Assembly: GCA_900095095.1 (NCBI GenBank)
Contig: FMBT01000332.1
Location: forward strand, 248,001-312,000
Length of the DNA: 64,000 nt
From: Fragilariopsis cylindrus CCMP1102
Lineage: Eukaryota > Bacillariophyta > Bacillariophyceae > Bacillariales > Bacillariaceae
Reading direction: 5' to 3'
Shown: piece after piece, positions 1-8,796 of the stretch
Layout: the number at the start of each line of letters is the position of its first letter
Numbering within the stretch: position 1 is the first letter of the stretch
Program-made: the position numbers and the translations under genes
The notes under the pieces: model-generated
Told to the model about the DNA's origin: nothing
The model's database searches: none
What the model saw: only the letters and a program-made list of their open reading frames with translations

Positions 1-1052
1 TAGTAAAGTCACGTTATGGGAGCAAAGGTGTCCACATACACACCCTTCCTCAACAAGAAGGCCTCACGAGCATACTTTTTCAATAATCTCACCAGCTAGA
101 TTCTTACTCAATGAATGGAATAATAATAGTATAATATTGAATGATTCCATGAACAAGTAGCCCATCTCTATCCGCCTTAGTGGCAATAATGTTTGACGTC
201 TTACACATGTTATACATGCCAAAAGCAATTAAGCTTAGCTTTCTTTTGATATTTAACACTTAATGTACAACCTGATAGAAGTTCCATTACAGCAAGGAAT
301 GTCCTTGATATAGTCCCCCCAAGAACTCAACGCTCATCGCACACTATTAACACGACAAGGTAATTTAATACACATTGCTGTCATTACGAAGATTATCATC
401 ATAGCTCTATAACTACCAGGGACTAGAACACATTGAAGACATATGCAAATAGCTTATGAAAAGAGGACTACAACAGTATTGCCTTCTGAAATTTGAGGAA
501 ACTGAAATATGAGGAGGGGGGGGGGGGGGGGGGCACAGTCTTATATATATATATATATATTGTATAATAGTTTCTATTTTTATTTTTGGTGTAGAGGCAC
601 AGTATGTAGATGGATTTGATTCTTTGGAAGGGAACAAGGCACAGTAGATCTTATAACATTCGAAGCATAGGAAAGTCTCCTGGAAAGTTGTTATATTCTT
701 TGGTATTGTAATTGTAATTGTAATTGTTATTGCTGATGTTGATGTTGACGTTGATGTTGATGTTGATGTTATCATATAGTAGCTAATAATGGGAATGAAA
801 TGGTATGGTTATGGCGATGGTATATATCTCAGTAGTTTCTTGATTTGATTTGGTTTTCTCCAATTTGTACGCACTGGTAGCTAGCTAGGGAGAGTTCCCG
901 CGAAAATACAGTACAGTGTTTCTTGTGGGTGATGTAGATTTTTGTAGAAAAGTAGTAGCCGTCAAAGGGTAGGCTACAATAACAGTCTAAAGTTGGTAAG
1001 CATGGTACTACTATTTAGAAATGGAGTTGCTTCATGTGTTCTCAGAATATAA
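1..1052. other. Left-edge spacer with simple repeats
   Basis: I see no supportable gene here. It holds an 18-G run at 516-533, followed within a few bases by a TA dinucleotide run at 542-561, and a GATGTT-type hexamer run near 735-770. A Ser/Thr/Ile-rich open frame across 413-775 on the minus strand is a by-product of these repeats. Confidence 0.6.
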
Positions 1053-1307
1053 TTACAAATTGTTGACAGCCCAGATTCCGAAGGCAATGGTAAGGGCCAC
1101 ACCACCAAAACTAAAGATGAGAATGGGTGCATCGCCACCATCGTGCATTGTTCCTACGCAATTCCCAATTTTTTTTGCATATCGTTGACATGAACCAGAG
1201 CATTGTGGACAACAAAAACCGGCACTCTGTTCTTCAAAAAATAAACTAGCGCATTCACCCTGTTGTAAAGATGAAAATGAGGTACAAATATTTGTGCGAG
1301 TCACCAT
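1053..1307 (-). CDS. Small Cys-rich protein with C-terminal membrane segment, hypothetical
   Basis: I do not recognise the family. From the ATG at 1307 the frame gives 84 residues. The middle is rich in cysteine (a CCPQCSGSC cluster and two further Cys), and the C-terminus is one hydrophobic segment of about 20 residues that could be a membrane anchor. The frame stays open upstream of this ATG. A separate upstream minus-strand frame starting at 1647 begins with a convincing signal peptide (MLCLSVVRTFAFIVVIYC) and a Thr/Gln-rich stretch. The two may therefore be exons of one secreted or type I membrane protein, with an intron of roughly 120-160 nt. I could not fix a clean donor and acceptor, so only the downstream part is given. 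Confidence 0.35.
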   Translation of the reverse strand: MVTRTNICTSFSSLQQGECASLFFEEQSAGFCCPQCSGSCQRYAKKIGNCVGTMHDGGDAPILIFSFGGVALTIAFGIWAVNNL

Positions 1308-1765
1308 AGTGATTTTTTCCTTTCGTATTGTGTCATAAATTAGCAGTGTTTGGACCAACCAACTAGAGAATGTGACTCGACTTAGTTGTCATTTTTTTTT
1401 GGCCACATCTCAACCTAGACAGATATTACTTCAACATACAGTACTAACCCTATTATAACTGTAACCACAAACCTTGCACACCCATTCTCCCTCCTAAATA
1501 CATTAAAACTTGTGCTTGTGCTTGTGCTGTCGTTGTTATTGTTGTCACTGTTGAAGTGGTTGAGACTCCTGTGTGAGCAACCGCAGTATATGGACAGTAT
1601 ATGACAACAATAAATGCAAATGTTCTTACTACTGATAAACATAGCAAAGCGGATGGATATAACTGAAATGATGTAAATGTATGATTTTATGGTAATAAAG
1701 AGGATGTTAAAGACAAGAGGAGAGGGTGATCAGTTCTTTCTATTGGCGTATACTGAGGGATCTTT
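1308..1765. other. Spacer, possible 5' exon with signal peptide
   Basis: It contains a minus-strand frame (1647-1453) starting with a signal-peptide-like segment that may be the first exon of the Cys-rich gene to its left. Nothing else is seen. Confidence 0.3.
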
Positions 1766-2098
1766 ATGGGGACCAGGTTATTTTGCCCGTATCGATCTCC
1801 ACAAATTTTTCAAGAATATGTTTCAACGAGCGACATCGATGCATTGATTGAGCCTATTTTTGATAGTAATATGACAATAGCACGTCTTAATGGAACAACA
1901 ATAGACAATCCTTCATTCGGTGTACATGCCGTACAACAGGTTGAAATCCTATTATTGAATTTAAATGAAGATATCACAACGTTGGTTGTAGGGAAAGATA
2001 ACTTTAAAAAATATACCCAACCTCTTGCCGATATGACTAGACACATTGCGTCCAACCAAGAACTTGTTGAACAAGTACGCAATTTTGTTGCAAATTAG
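1766..2098 (+). CDS. Small hypothetical protein (110 aa)
   Basis: The frame is open from the ATG at 1766 to a TAG. The protein has mixed helix- and strand-forming composition without low complexity, unlike the many repeat-driven frames nearby: a hydrophobic stretch around residues 55-70 (VEILLLNLNEDITTLVV) and a helical C-terminus. No family is recognised and no signal peptide or membrane span is seen. It could be a short independent gene or the last exon of a gene starting further left. The balanced composition is the only support for it being real. Confidence 0.4.
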   Translation: MGTRLFCPYRSPQIFQEYVSTSDIDALIEPIFDSNMTIARLNGTTIDNPSFGVHAVQQVEILLLNLNEDITTLVVGKDNFKKYTQPLADMTRHIASNQELVEQVRNFVAN

Positions 2099-2279
2099 GA
2101 ACAGCAAGAAAGGTGAAGAGGAAAAAAAGTGATTTGGTCATAATATAGAGTATTATGTATAATATAGCAGTCTAAAATAGTAGGATGATAATAGTACATA
2201 ATCAAAATATTAAATTATTACGAAGCAATTTCATATATTTGTGACATTTTATTTTATATAAAATGGCTCTAACTACTAA

Positions 2280-3527
2280 CTAGACCCATAAAGCCAAAAA
2301 TGACATCATCAAATAGCCTACAAAAAAGGCCACCAACTTAAGAAGGTCCCAGGTATTACTTGAATCTTCCCTATGAGTCATTAGTTCTTTCATTGCAATT
2401 TCCACAATTGATACATACAGGAAGGTACCAGTTACCATACTAGAAATAATACCAATAGGTACATTATTATCTGGATCGACATTATCTTCAAGGATCATCC
2501 CTAGAAACACACCAATAATACCACAAAAACTAAATACAAAGCATAGAATCAGAAAGTGAAGATTTTTCATAGCAGATGCAACCATCGCACTTCCAAGAGC
2601 ATATCCCGCGAATGCTTTGTGTGCTAAAACTGCTGTCGTGATGGACGTTAGTTGCGTAGTATTACTGGCAACACCAATTGCAAGACCCTCAAAGATACTA
2701 TGGAGAGACAATGCGAGAAGTAAAAGAATAGAAGACAATAAGCTACCACGTGCATGTTCGGCAAGATGTTCCACATGATAATGTACAGGATGTTCATAGT
2801 TAACGGTTTCATCTCTCATCGATTCCAAGACACTTATTTGTCGTCGAGAAGATTTTTGCTGACCAAAATATAATTCAACCCCAGCATCATCCCCACTTCG
2901 CGTCGAGATAAGAACAGAACCTTGATTTTTCCTAGATAATGCGGCAGAATCATCCTCACCACTTCGCGATGAGAGAAACATAGAACCTTGACGGCTACCG
3001 ATATTCCTAGATGATATGGAGGAATCTCCCTTCATGTTTAGGAATGAATTTTCTGATTCATCGTCGTCTTCTTCTTCGTTGTGATCTTCTTTATGCACAA
3101 AAAGCTTAGTCCTTTCACTATGATGATTCTGATTATGATGATCATGGACTAAATTCTGATTTTTATTGTTGGGAGTTGTATTGTCCTTTCGAACCAAATC
3201 CTTATCGGTATTGTGTTCGTGATGTTGTTCAAAGGGACTTTCGAATTGAGTATGTAGATATTCTTCGATAGTTAAAAAGAAGCAAAATGTACACCCAGCA
3301 ATAAATGTAGCTAGGGGGAAATCGGATACGTCTTCCAACGCTTTCATTGAATCTGGAAGCTGATGTACTAAACCTGCAGCAAGCAGCACTCCTGAGGCGA
3401 GCATATTTCCTGCACTGAATAAATTGTCATCGGTATCGATTACTTTTAAGGGAGATGCAGAACTGATAAAACTTATAAGGAAAGTTCCTAATGCGATGAA
3501 GAGTTTCATGGTTGATAAATCATTCAT
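2280..3527 (-). CDS. ZIP-family (SLC39) divalent metal transporter
   Basis: A 415-residue membrane protein that probably moves zinc, iron or a similar divalent metal toward the cytosol. Several hydrophobic spans lie before a long His/Asp-rich loop (about residues 100-240), followed by more spans. Two hallmark ZIP motifs of the metal path are present: LSLHSIFEGLAIG in the span before HKAFAGYALGSAM. The loop has many HH and HxH groups, as in ZIP cytosolic loops that bind metal, and a duplicated Ser/Arg motif (SSRSGEDD and STRSGDDAG). The ATG at 3527 precedes a hydrophobic first span. Length is normal for the family. It converges on the small gene at 1766-2098. Which metal it carries and in which membrane it sits cannot be read from the sequence. 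Confidence 0.9.
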   Translation of the reverse strand: MNDLSTMKLFIALGTFLISFISSASPLKVIDTDDNLFSAGNMLASGVLLAAGLVHQLPDSMKALEDVSDFPLATFIAGCTFCFFLTIEEYLHTQFESPFEQHHEHNTDKDLVRKDNTTPNNKNQNLVHDHHNQNHHSERTKLFVHKEDHNEEEDDDESENSFLNMKGDSSISSRNIGSRQGSMFLSSRSGEDDSAALSRKNQGSVLISTRSGDDAGVELYFGQQKSSRRQISVLESMRDETVNYEHPVHYHVEHLAEHARGSLLSSILLLLALSLHSIFEGLAIGVASNTTQLTSITTAVLAHKAFAGYALGSAMVASAMKNLHFLILCFVFSFCGIIGVFLGMILEDNVDPDNNVPIGIISSMVTGTFLYVSIVEIAMKELMTHREDSSNTWDLLKLVAFFVGYLMMSFLALWV

Positions 3528-4246
3528 CTTATGGCGACGGCAACGGTGACGGTGACGATTTATAGTGTGAATCTCATTCGCTTATTATTCGCTTGTCGTT
3601 GTGCATCAAAGTTAGTATAGCATTACAATTACCTGATTGTTGAATGTATTGCTACTTTTACAATACGTTGTACTTGCTATTTACAAAACTGTAGTCATTA
3701 GCGCTAGCTACAAGTCATGGCGAAGCGTTGCTCCCGACTATTTTTTTACATTTGTTTCGTATGTTTCGTGTCGAGATACGGGTAAGAACAAGAGGAACAA
3801 TCGCACAATCACCAAATTATCTAAGATAAATTATGATATTTCTCTCCTAACTTTTTTGTTATTGAGCATGCATCTGTACACTAAACATGTAAGCAATTGT
3901 TCTTTTTCAAGAAAGATCTAATTATTTTGTTTATGATGTACTAAGTATCAACGGAAGATGATCCTGCTGCAGCAAAAAGCACTCCAAATTCGGGGGTACA
4001 AATCACACTTTGTACTTTACTTCTCCTCCCAGAATATCAGTCTCTCCCCTTTTTGATTTTTTCTTCTTTCGTATTGACTTTTTCACTTTTTTAATCTTTT
4101 TCTTTCCTTCTCTTGCATTGCATTTATTTAATGACGACTAAATCAACTTGCAGTTGTTGTAATTCAGCATAGAGCCAGCACCAATACTGAAACGCGACTG
4201 TTGATATTTCATTCCAGCGTAGTAGTGAAGCAATTTTATCATTATT
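3528..4246. other. Divergent spacer between ZIP transporter and DHODH
   Basis: About 720 bases that should hold both promoters. There is a CGACGG/CGGTGA-type short repeat just upstream of the ZIP start (3533-3556) and a pyrimidine-rich stretch at 4020-4110 ahead of DHODH. I see no gene; a 94-codon frame at 3637-3921 has no gene-like features. Confidence 0.5.
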
Positions 4247-5656
4247 ATGTTTGGCGAGGCTTTCCAAAAAACTCTGAGATCCTTGCGGCGCAGGACCGTT
4301 CGAACAATCTTCGGTGGTGCTATCGTCGTTGGAACAATAGAAGTGGCTACACATTTGCCATCTCAAGGCAGATCTTCCTATTTTTACCATACACTTGCAG
4401 ATGATTGGATTGTCCCAACAATGCGTCGTGTATTAGGACCAGAAGATGCTCACAAAATGGCTCTAAATCTAGCGATATTAGCACCTACGCATCGTCCCTC
4501 TGCTAAGGAACAACAGTTAAACGTTGTTGTTCGATTGTGGAAAAATACGATTTTCTTAAATCCAGTAGGTTTGGCTGCAGGATACGATAAAGATGCGACA
4601 GCAATTACACCATTAATGGGGATGGGATTTGGTTTTGTTGAGGTGGGGAGCGTTTGTCTCAAAGCTCAACCTGGAAATCCATCCCCTCGAATGTTTCGAC
4701 TCAGTGAAGACGAAGCTATTATCAATCGATACGGTTTCAATAGTAAGGGAGCAGATGTTGTTGAAGAATCATTGAAGGAATATCGTCGATCTTTGAATCT
4801 ACTTGAAAGCAAGAAAGATACGACAGAATGGTGGGAGCAAATATATAATTTCTTGTGGCCCGGTCAACAACAAATAGGCTTGTTGGGAATAAATTTAGGT
4901 AAAAATAAAACTAGTACAACTCCCCTCGAAGACTATCAAAAACTTATCCACCAACTCGGACCGTACGCTGATTACTTAGTAATTAATGCATCTTCTCCTA
5001 ATACACCAGGACTTCGTGATTTGCAAAATACTACATCATTAGAAGGGTTGTTACGAGGATGTCAAGAGGCCTGCCAAGAACTGGCAGAAAAGCAGGGTGG
5101 AAAGCAACAACCAGCACCACCACTTCTTGTAAAACTATCACCTGACCTGACCGATTCTGAATTGAAGGATATTGCGGGTGTATTAATAAAGCTTGATATT
5201 GATGGTATAATATTAACAAACACAACAACGGCTCGACCAACAAGTTTGATTTCCTTGAACAAAGGCGAAACGGGTGGGTTGTCAGGTCAACCACTCAAGG
5301 ATCGATCAACAGAATGTATCCGTTTATTGTACCGATACACGGAAGGGAAGATCCCGATTATTGGGGTAGGTGGTATAAGTAGTGGGAAGGATGCTTACGA
5401 AAAATTACGAGCGGGAGCGAGTTTAGTACAAGTCTATAGTGGAATGATATACAAAGGCCCGGGAATGGTATCTAAGATCCGAGATGAGGTAGCGGAACTT
5501 ATGTTGCAAAATGGACAACGAGATTTACAAAAAGATGTGATCGGTAGAGACCACGATGATCTTTTCTGGAAAAAACAGCAGCAACAGCAGCAGCAACAGC
5601 ATCAGCATCAGCATCAGCAACAGCAACAGCAACAATATAACATTACCGAACGATGA
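4247..5656 (+). CDS. DHODH: Dihydroorotate dehydrogenase, class 2 (mitochondrial)
   Basis: It oxidises dihydroorotate to orotate, the fourth step of pyrimidine synthesis, passing electrons from FMN to quinone on the mitochondrial inner membrane. The 469-residue protein has an N-terminal basic stretch and one hydrophobic segment (about residues 22-40), the class 2 membrane-associating helices, then the FMN barrel. Motifs in order: NPVGLAAGYDKDA, NRYGFNSKGAD, GINLGKNK, the catalytic-serine loop VINASSPNTPGLRDLQ, KLSPDLTD, LTNTTTARP, GGLSGQPLKDRS and GVGGISSGKDAYEKLRAGAS. The class 2 serine is present at the catalytic position. The C-terminus ends in a Gln/His run of about 30 residues not found in the family and probably disordered. 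No frame break is seen. Confidence 0.96.
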   Translation: MFGEAFQKTLRSLRRRTVRTIFGGAIVVGTIEVATHLPSQGRSSYFYHTLADDWIVPTMRRVLGPEDAHKMALNLAILAPTHRPSAKEQQLNVVVRLWKNTIFLNPVGLAAGYDKDATAITPLMGMGFGFVEVGSVCLKAQPGNPSPRMFRLSEDEAIINRYGFNSKGADVVEESLKEYRRSLNLLESKKDTTEWWEQIYNFLWPGQQQIGLLGINLGKNKTSTTPLEDYQKLIHQLGPYADYLVINASSPNTPGLRDLQNTTSLEGLLRGCQEACQELAEKQGGKQQPAPPLLVKLSPDLTDSELKDIAGVLIKLDIDGIILTNTTTARPTSLISLNKGETGGLSGQPLKDRSTECIRLLYRYTEGKIPIIGVGGISSGKDAYEKLRAGASLVQVYSGMIYKGPGMVSKIRDEVAELMLQNGQRDLQKDVIGRDHDDLFWKKQQQQQQQQHQHQHQQQQQQQYNITER

Positions 5657-6019
5657 CTACTGCATGTCGAAACATGATACCTGACTAGGTTTATATAATT
5701 GAGTAATGTGCGAACCAGCTCTATCCTTATATCGGCGTCTAATTCAATAGTCCTACGATAAAACGAGAATGACTGAGTCAAAGAACAAATCTAAGTAGTA
5801 CACTATGAGCATATTATACTGCTACTAAAATCTACTAATGAAAGGTGCAATGACTTAATAGAGCTTAGTTTAAAAATTAAATAGAAGTCAAACTTCGATT
5901 CATGCGATCTTCCAGTATTACTGGTATTCATTTAAGAGATGAGTAATCATAGACTATGCAATGCATTGTGGGTGAGATTTTTCACTCAGCGAGAGAAGAA
6001 GGTGAAGAGATTTGACACA
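5657..6019. other. Convergent spacer
   Basis: 3' flanks of two convergent genes. AT-rich; nothing recognised. Confidence 0.5.
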
Positions 6020-7108
6020 TCAATGATCGAGTTGTGTCAAGACGATTGCTCTCCGTTTCGTGCCTAGTCGGCCGTCTTCAGTCTTCTTTTCGGCATTGTC
6101 TAAGTCATTATCTTCTTTCCAGCTCAATCGATATTTTCTAAATTCACAATTGTCAAATCTTGATTCGACACTTTTGTTGTTGTCACTACTTGTATTCTTC
6201 GTTCGTTCGTCAGAGAGATGTACCAATGGATGTATAGTCATAACGTAACGTAAAATTCCACCGTGACAAGCTAGTAAGATATTATTATAATTTTCGTTGG
6301 AGGAGGTTATTTGAGATTTAGATTCATTGTCGTCGTCATCATCCTCATTATTATTGTATCGTCCTGTTAATAATGCCACAAGACCAAGGTACCCACGTTC
6401 TGCAACATCTTCATACTTTTCTATATCGGGTGTCCATGATTCATCTTCTTCGGTCGTTAATGAATCAAAATTCCAGTGTGGAAATTTAGAATTAAGTTCC
6501 TTTTTGTTCCGTCGTTTCCCATTCAAAAAATGTCCATTCACTTCACGAAAATATTCAAGACTTATTCGAGGAATTTGTTTGTCTTTTCTATTGTTATTAT
6601 TGTTTTGTGGTGGAAAGACTAAGTCAGCTGTATCCATTGTCCGTGAGAGGGAAGAACCTATTACCAGGTCGACTCCAAGAGGATTGCTATTGTTATTCAC
6701 AATATTATTGTTGTCGTCTCTTACCGAGAAATGATCATCGCGACACTTTTTTGCTTGTCGTCGTCCTAGATCGGTCAAATCAGCGTCCCAAGCATCGTCT
6801 TGTCGCATTAGATCGAAAAATTCTTCCATTGAACAACCGTTAGACTGGGCTGCTTCAGCTCGTGGATTATGCAATGCCTGGCCATGTCTGACAATGAATA
6901 AGATTTTTGACGACGAGCTTTCAGTTGCCGTTCCCGTTGTCGTCATTGTTGTTCTCGCTCTCGTTGCGACGACTGAAGACGATGATGAGGCTATTATTCG
7001 TCGAGCTCCAACCAACAATAATGACATACAACCTGTTGTATGCTTGTCACCACCAGAATGAAAATAAGAAAGAATGTACAGCAGTTTGATCAATGACAAT
7101 AACAACAT
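6020..7108 (-). CDS. Histidine phosphatase superfamily (phosphoglycerate mutase-like) protein
   Basis: A 362-residue protein of the histidine phosphatase superfamily, probably a phosphatase acting on a small phosphorylated compound or a protein. The phospho-accepting motif FIVRHGQALHN is at about residues 71-81. DLTDLGRRQAKK follows, then GSSLSRTMDTA with the conserved arginine, and the second histidine in LACHGGILRYVM near the end. This order matches the small-phosphatase branch seen in fungi and plants rather than glycolytic mutase. Asn and Asp runs interrupt loops. The first 20 residues are hydrophobic and could be a signal or transit sequence. A second in-frame ATG at residue 28 is an alternative start. 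Substrate unknown. Confidence 0.87.
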   Translation of the reverse strand: MLLLSLIKLLYILSYFHSGGDKHTTGCMSLLLVGARRIIASSSSSVVATRARTTMTTTGTATESSSSKILFIVRHGQALHNPRAEAAQSNGCSMEEFFDLMRQDDAWDADLTDLGRRQAKKCRDDHFSVRDDNNNIVNNNSNPLGVDLVIGSSLSRTMDTADLVFPPQNNNNNRKDKQIPRISLEYFREVNGHFLNGKRRNKKELNSKFPHWNFDSLTTEEDESWTPDIEKYEDVAERGYLGLVALLTGRYNNNEDDDDDNESKSQITSSNENYNNILLACHGGILRYVMTIHPLVHLSDERTKNTSSDNNKSVESRFDNCEFRKYRLSWKEDNDLDNAEKKTEDGRLGTKRRAIVLTQLDH

Positions 7109-7554
7109 TATGATTATTGATTTTGTGTCATTCCATCATTTCAGATCATATTTGAATAAAAACTTAAAATGAGAATATGAGTCAGACCGTCATTATTACT
7201 CTTAATAAGGGCTGATTTTCTTGTCATACATATTATACCGTATAAACATAGTCTCAATTAATATACTATCATACCGTATGAATATATGTTTGGAGTATGT
7301 TTATACGATATATTAGTATATCGGTGGGTATGTTCATAATATTTTTAGATGAAAAGATTATTTTATTATTATTCAAACAGAAACAACAACAAAACAACAA
7401 CATGAATCAATACGGTACAGTACAACAAATAATAATTCATTCATTAGCAATAGAATACAATACTGTATCTTCGTTGATTATATATATCCGCTACCAAGCA
7501 ACATCAACATCGCCATTTTCTTTATTTAACAATCGGTAATCCGAATTGAAGAGA
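7109..7554. other. Divergent spacer
   Basis: Probable shared promoter region of the phosphatase and the FHA gene. AT-rich, with repeated ATACCGTAT-like words around 7235-7320. No gene seen. Confidence 0.45.
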
Positions 7555-8586
7555 ATGAGTCGCAGAACGAGTCGTTGGGGAGGTCGAGACAATGAGCAAC
7601 AGCAACGGCAACAGCAACAAGCTGTTTCAGACGATGACGCATTGAAGGCCTTGCTTTTTTCAGCCGAAAGTCGAACCAGAGAACGAGAAGGGAAAACAGC
7701 TAATTCTTCTTCTACACAAGGAGGGCGGGATGGTGGTGGTGGAGACAAAGGTATAGTTAATGACAATGGCAATGGCAATAACAATCGTGGTAATAGAGGT
7801 GGTAGCGGAAGAGGAGGTAACAATCACCATAACAGTAATAACCGTGACAAAAAGGACGAGGTTTCCTACTACGGTCCCGGTGGAAATAGCAACAACGGTA
7901 ACGATAACGACCGTAAACGTAAACGTCCGCTTGTACAAGATCAAAACGGTCCGCGTCGAGTGGAAGACGATGATGATAAAGGTAAAGAAAAGGGAACAAG
8001 AACATCTGCAGATAGAGAAGGTGACGACGAAGAATCTCGTCCACCACCGGAATATAAACCCAATTTCGGTCTATCTGGGGCCCTTGCAAAGGACACTGAC
8101 TCTGGTAATGTATACAAGGGTATTGTACTTAAATTTAAGGAACCACCTGAGGCTCGTGCTCCAAATACTCTATGGAGGTTGTACGTCTTCAAACCCCAAC
8201 AAAATAAAAAAGACGATGCTGATCTTATTGAAACTCTCCATATAAGCAAACAATCTGCGTATTTATTCGGTCGTAATACAGATATTGCAGATATTCCGTT
8301 ACTACATCCAAGTTTGTCAAGCCAGCATGCTGTATTGCAATATCGAGCGATGTCAGTATCGTCGACGTCATCATCATCGTTATACAACGGAGGTAGTAGT
8401 GGTGGACCAAGACTTTCTTGTCAACCATATATTATGGATTTAGAATCAACGAATGGAACTTTTTTAAACGGTGTCCGTATCGATGCTGCTCGTTACTATC
8501 AATTGAAAAAGGGGGACGTATTAACATTTGGAGCGTCAACCAGAGAATACATATTGTTGACAGAAAATACAACCTCGGCAAAGTGA
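7555..8586 (+). CDS. FHA-domain protein, SNIP1/DAWDLE-like
   Basis: A 343-residue protein with a long charged, Gln/Asn/Gly/Arg-rich N-terminus (residues 1-180) and a C-terminal forkhead-associated domain that binds phosphothreonine. The FHA hallmarks are all visible: SAYLFGRNTDIADIPLLH (the G-R pair), HPSLSSQHAVLQYR (S-x-x-H) and DLESTNGTFLNG. The arrangement of a disordered RS/KR-rich arm followed by an FHA starting WRLYVFK, and the sequence before it, resemble SNIP1 and plant DAWDLE, nuclear proteins linked to small-RNA processing and splicing. The start is the ATG at 7555; an in-frame TTG lies just upstream. A Ser run interrupts the domain between two strands. Confidence 0.85.
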   Translation: MSRRTSRWGGRDNEQQQRQQQQAVSDDDALKALLFSAESRTREREGKTANSSSTQGGRDGGGGDKGIVNDNGNGNNNRGNRGGSGRGGNNHHNSNNRDKKDEVSYYGPGGNSNNGNDNDRKRKRPLVQDQNGPRRVEDDDDKGKEKGTRTSADREGDDEESRPPPEYKPNFGLSGALAKDTDSGNVYKGIVLKFKEPPEARAPNTLWRLYVFKPQQNKKDDADLIETLHISKQSAYLFGRNTDIADIPLLHPSLSSQHAVLQYRAMSVSSTSSSSLYNGGSSGGPRLSCQPYIMDLESTNGTFLNGVRIDAARYYQLKKGDVLTFGASTREYILLTENTTSAK

Positions 8587-8796
8587 AATGAATTGAAGGA
8601 AAGTAAAAACGCAACAACATAACACGCAAAATTTCCGTGGTTAATAAGATACTAATACCAGAATAGGGAGAATTGGGAGAATAGATTTCCTGCACATTCT
8701 ATTCAGATATAGTAACATATAGATTAACTAGATTTCAAAAGTAGTATCTAATTTAGGAAAAAGGGAAGAACTTTACAATACAATTTATAATGAAGC

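Noticed and set aside
413-775. Thr/Ser/Ile-rich minus frame at the left edge
   Set aside because: It is made of hexamer and dinucleotide repeats and a poly-G run, with no gene-like segment.
3637-3921. Plus-strand frame of 94 codons between ZIP and DHODH
   Set aside because: Located in a divergent promoter region with no recognisable segment.
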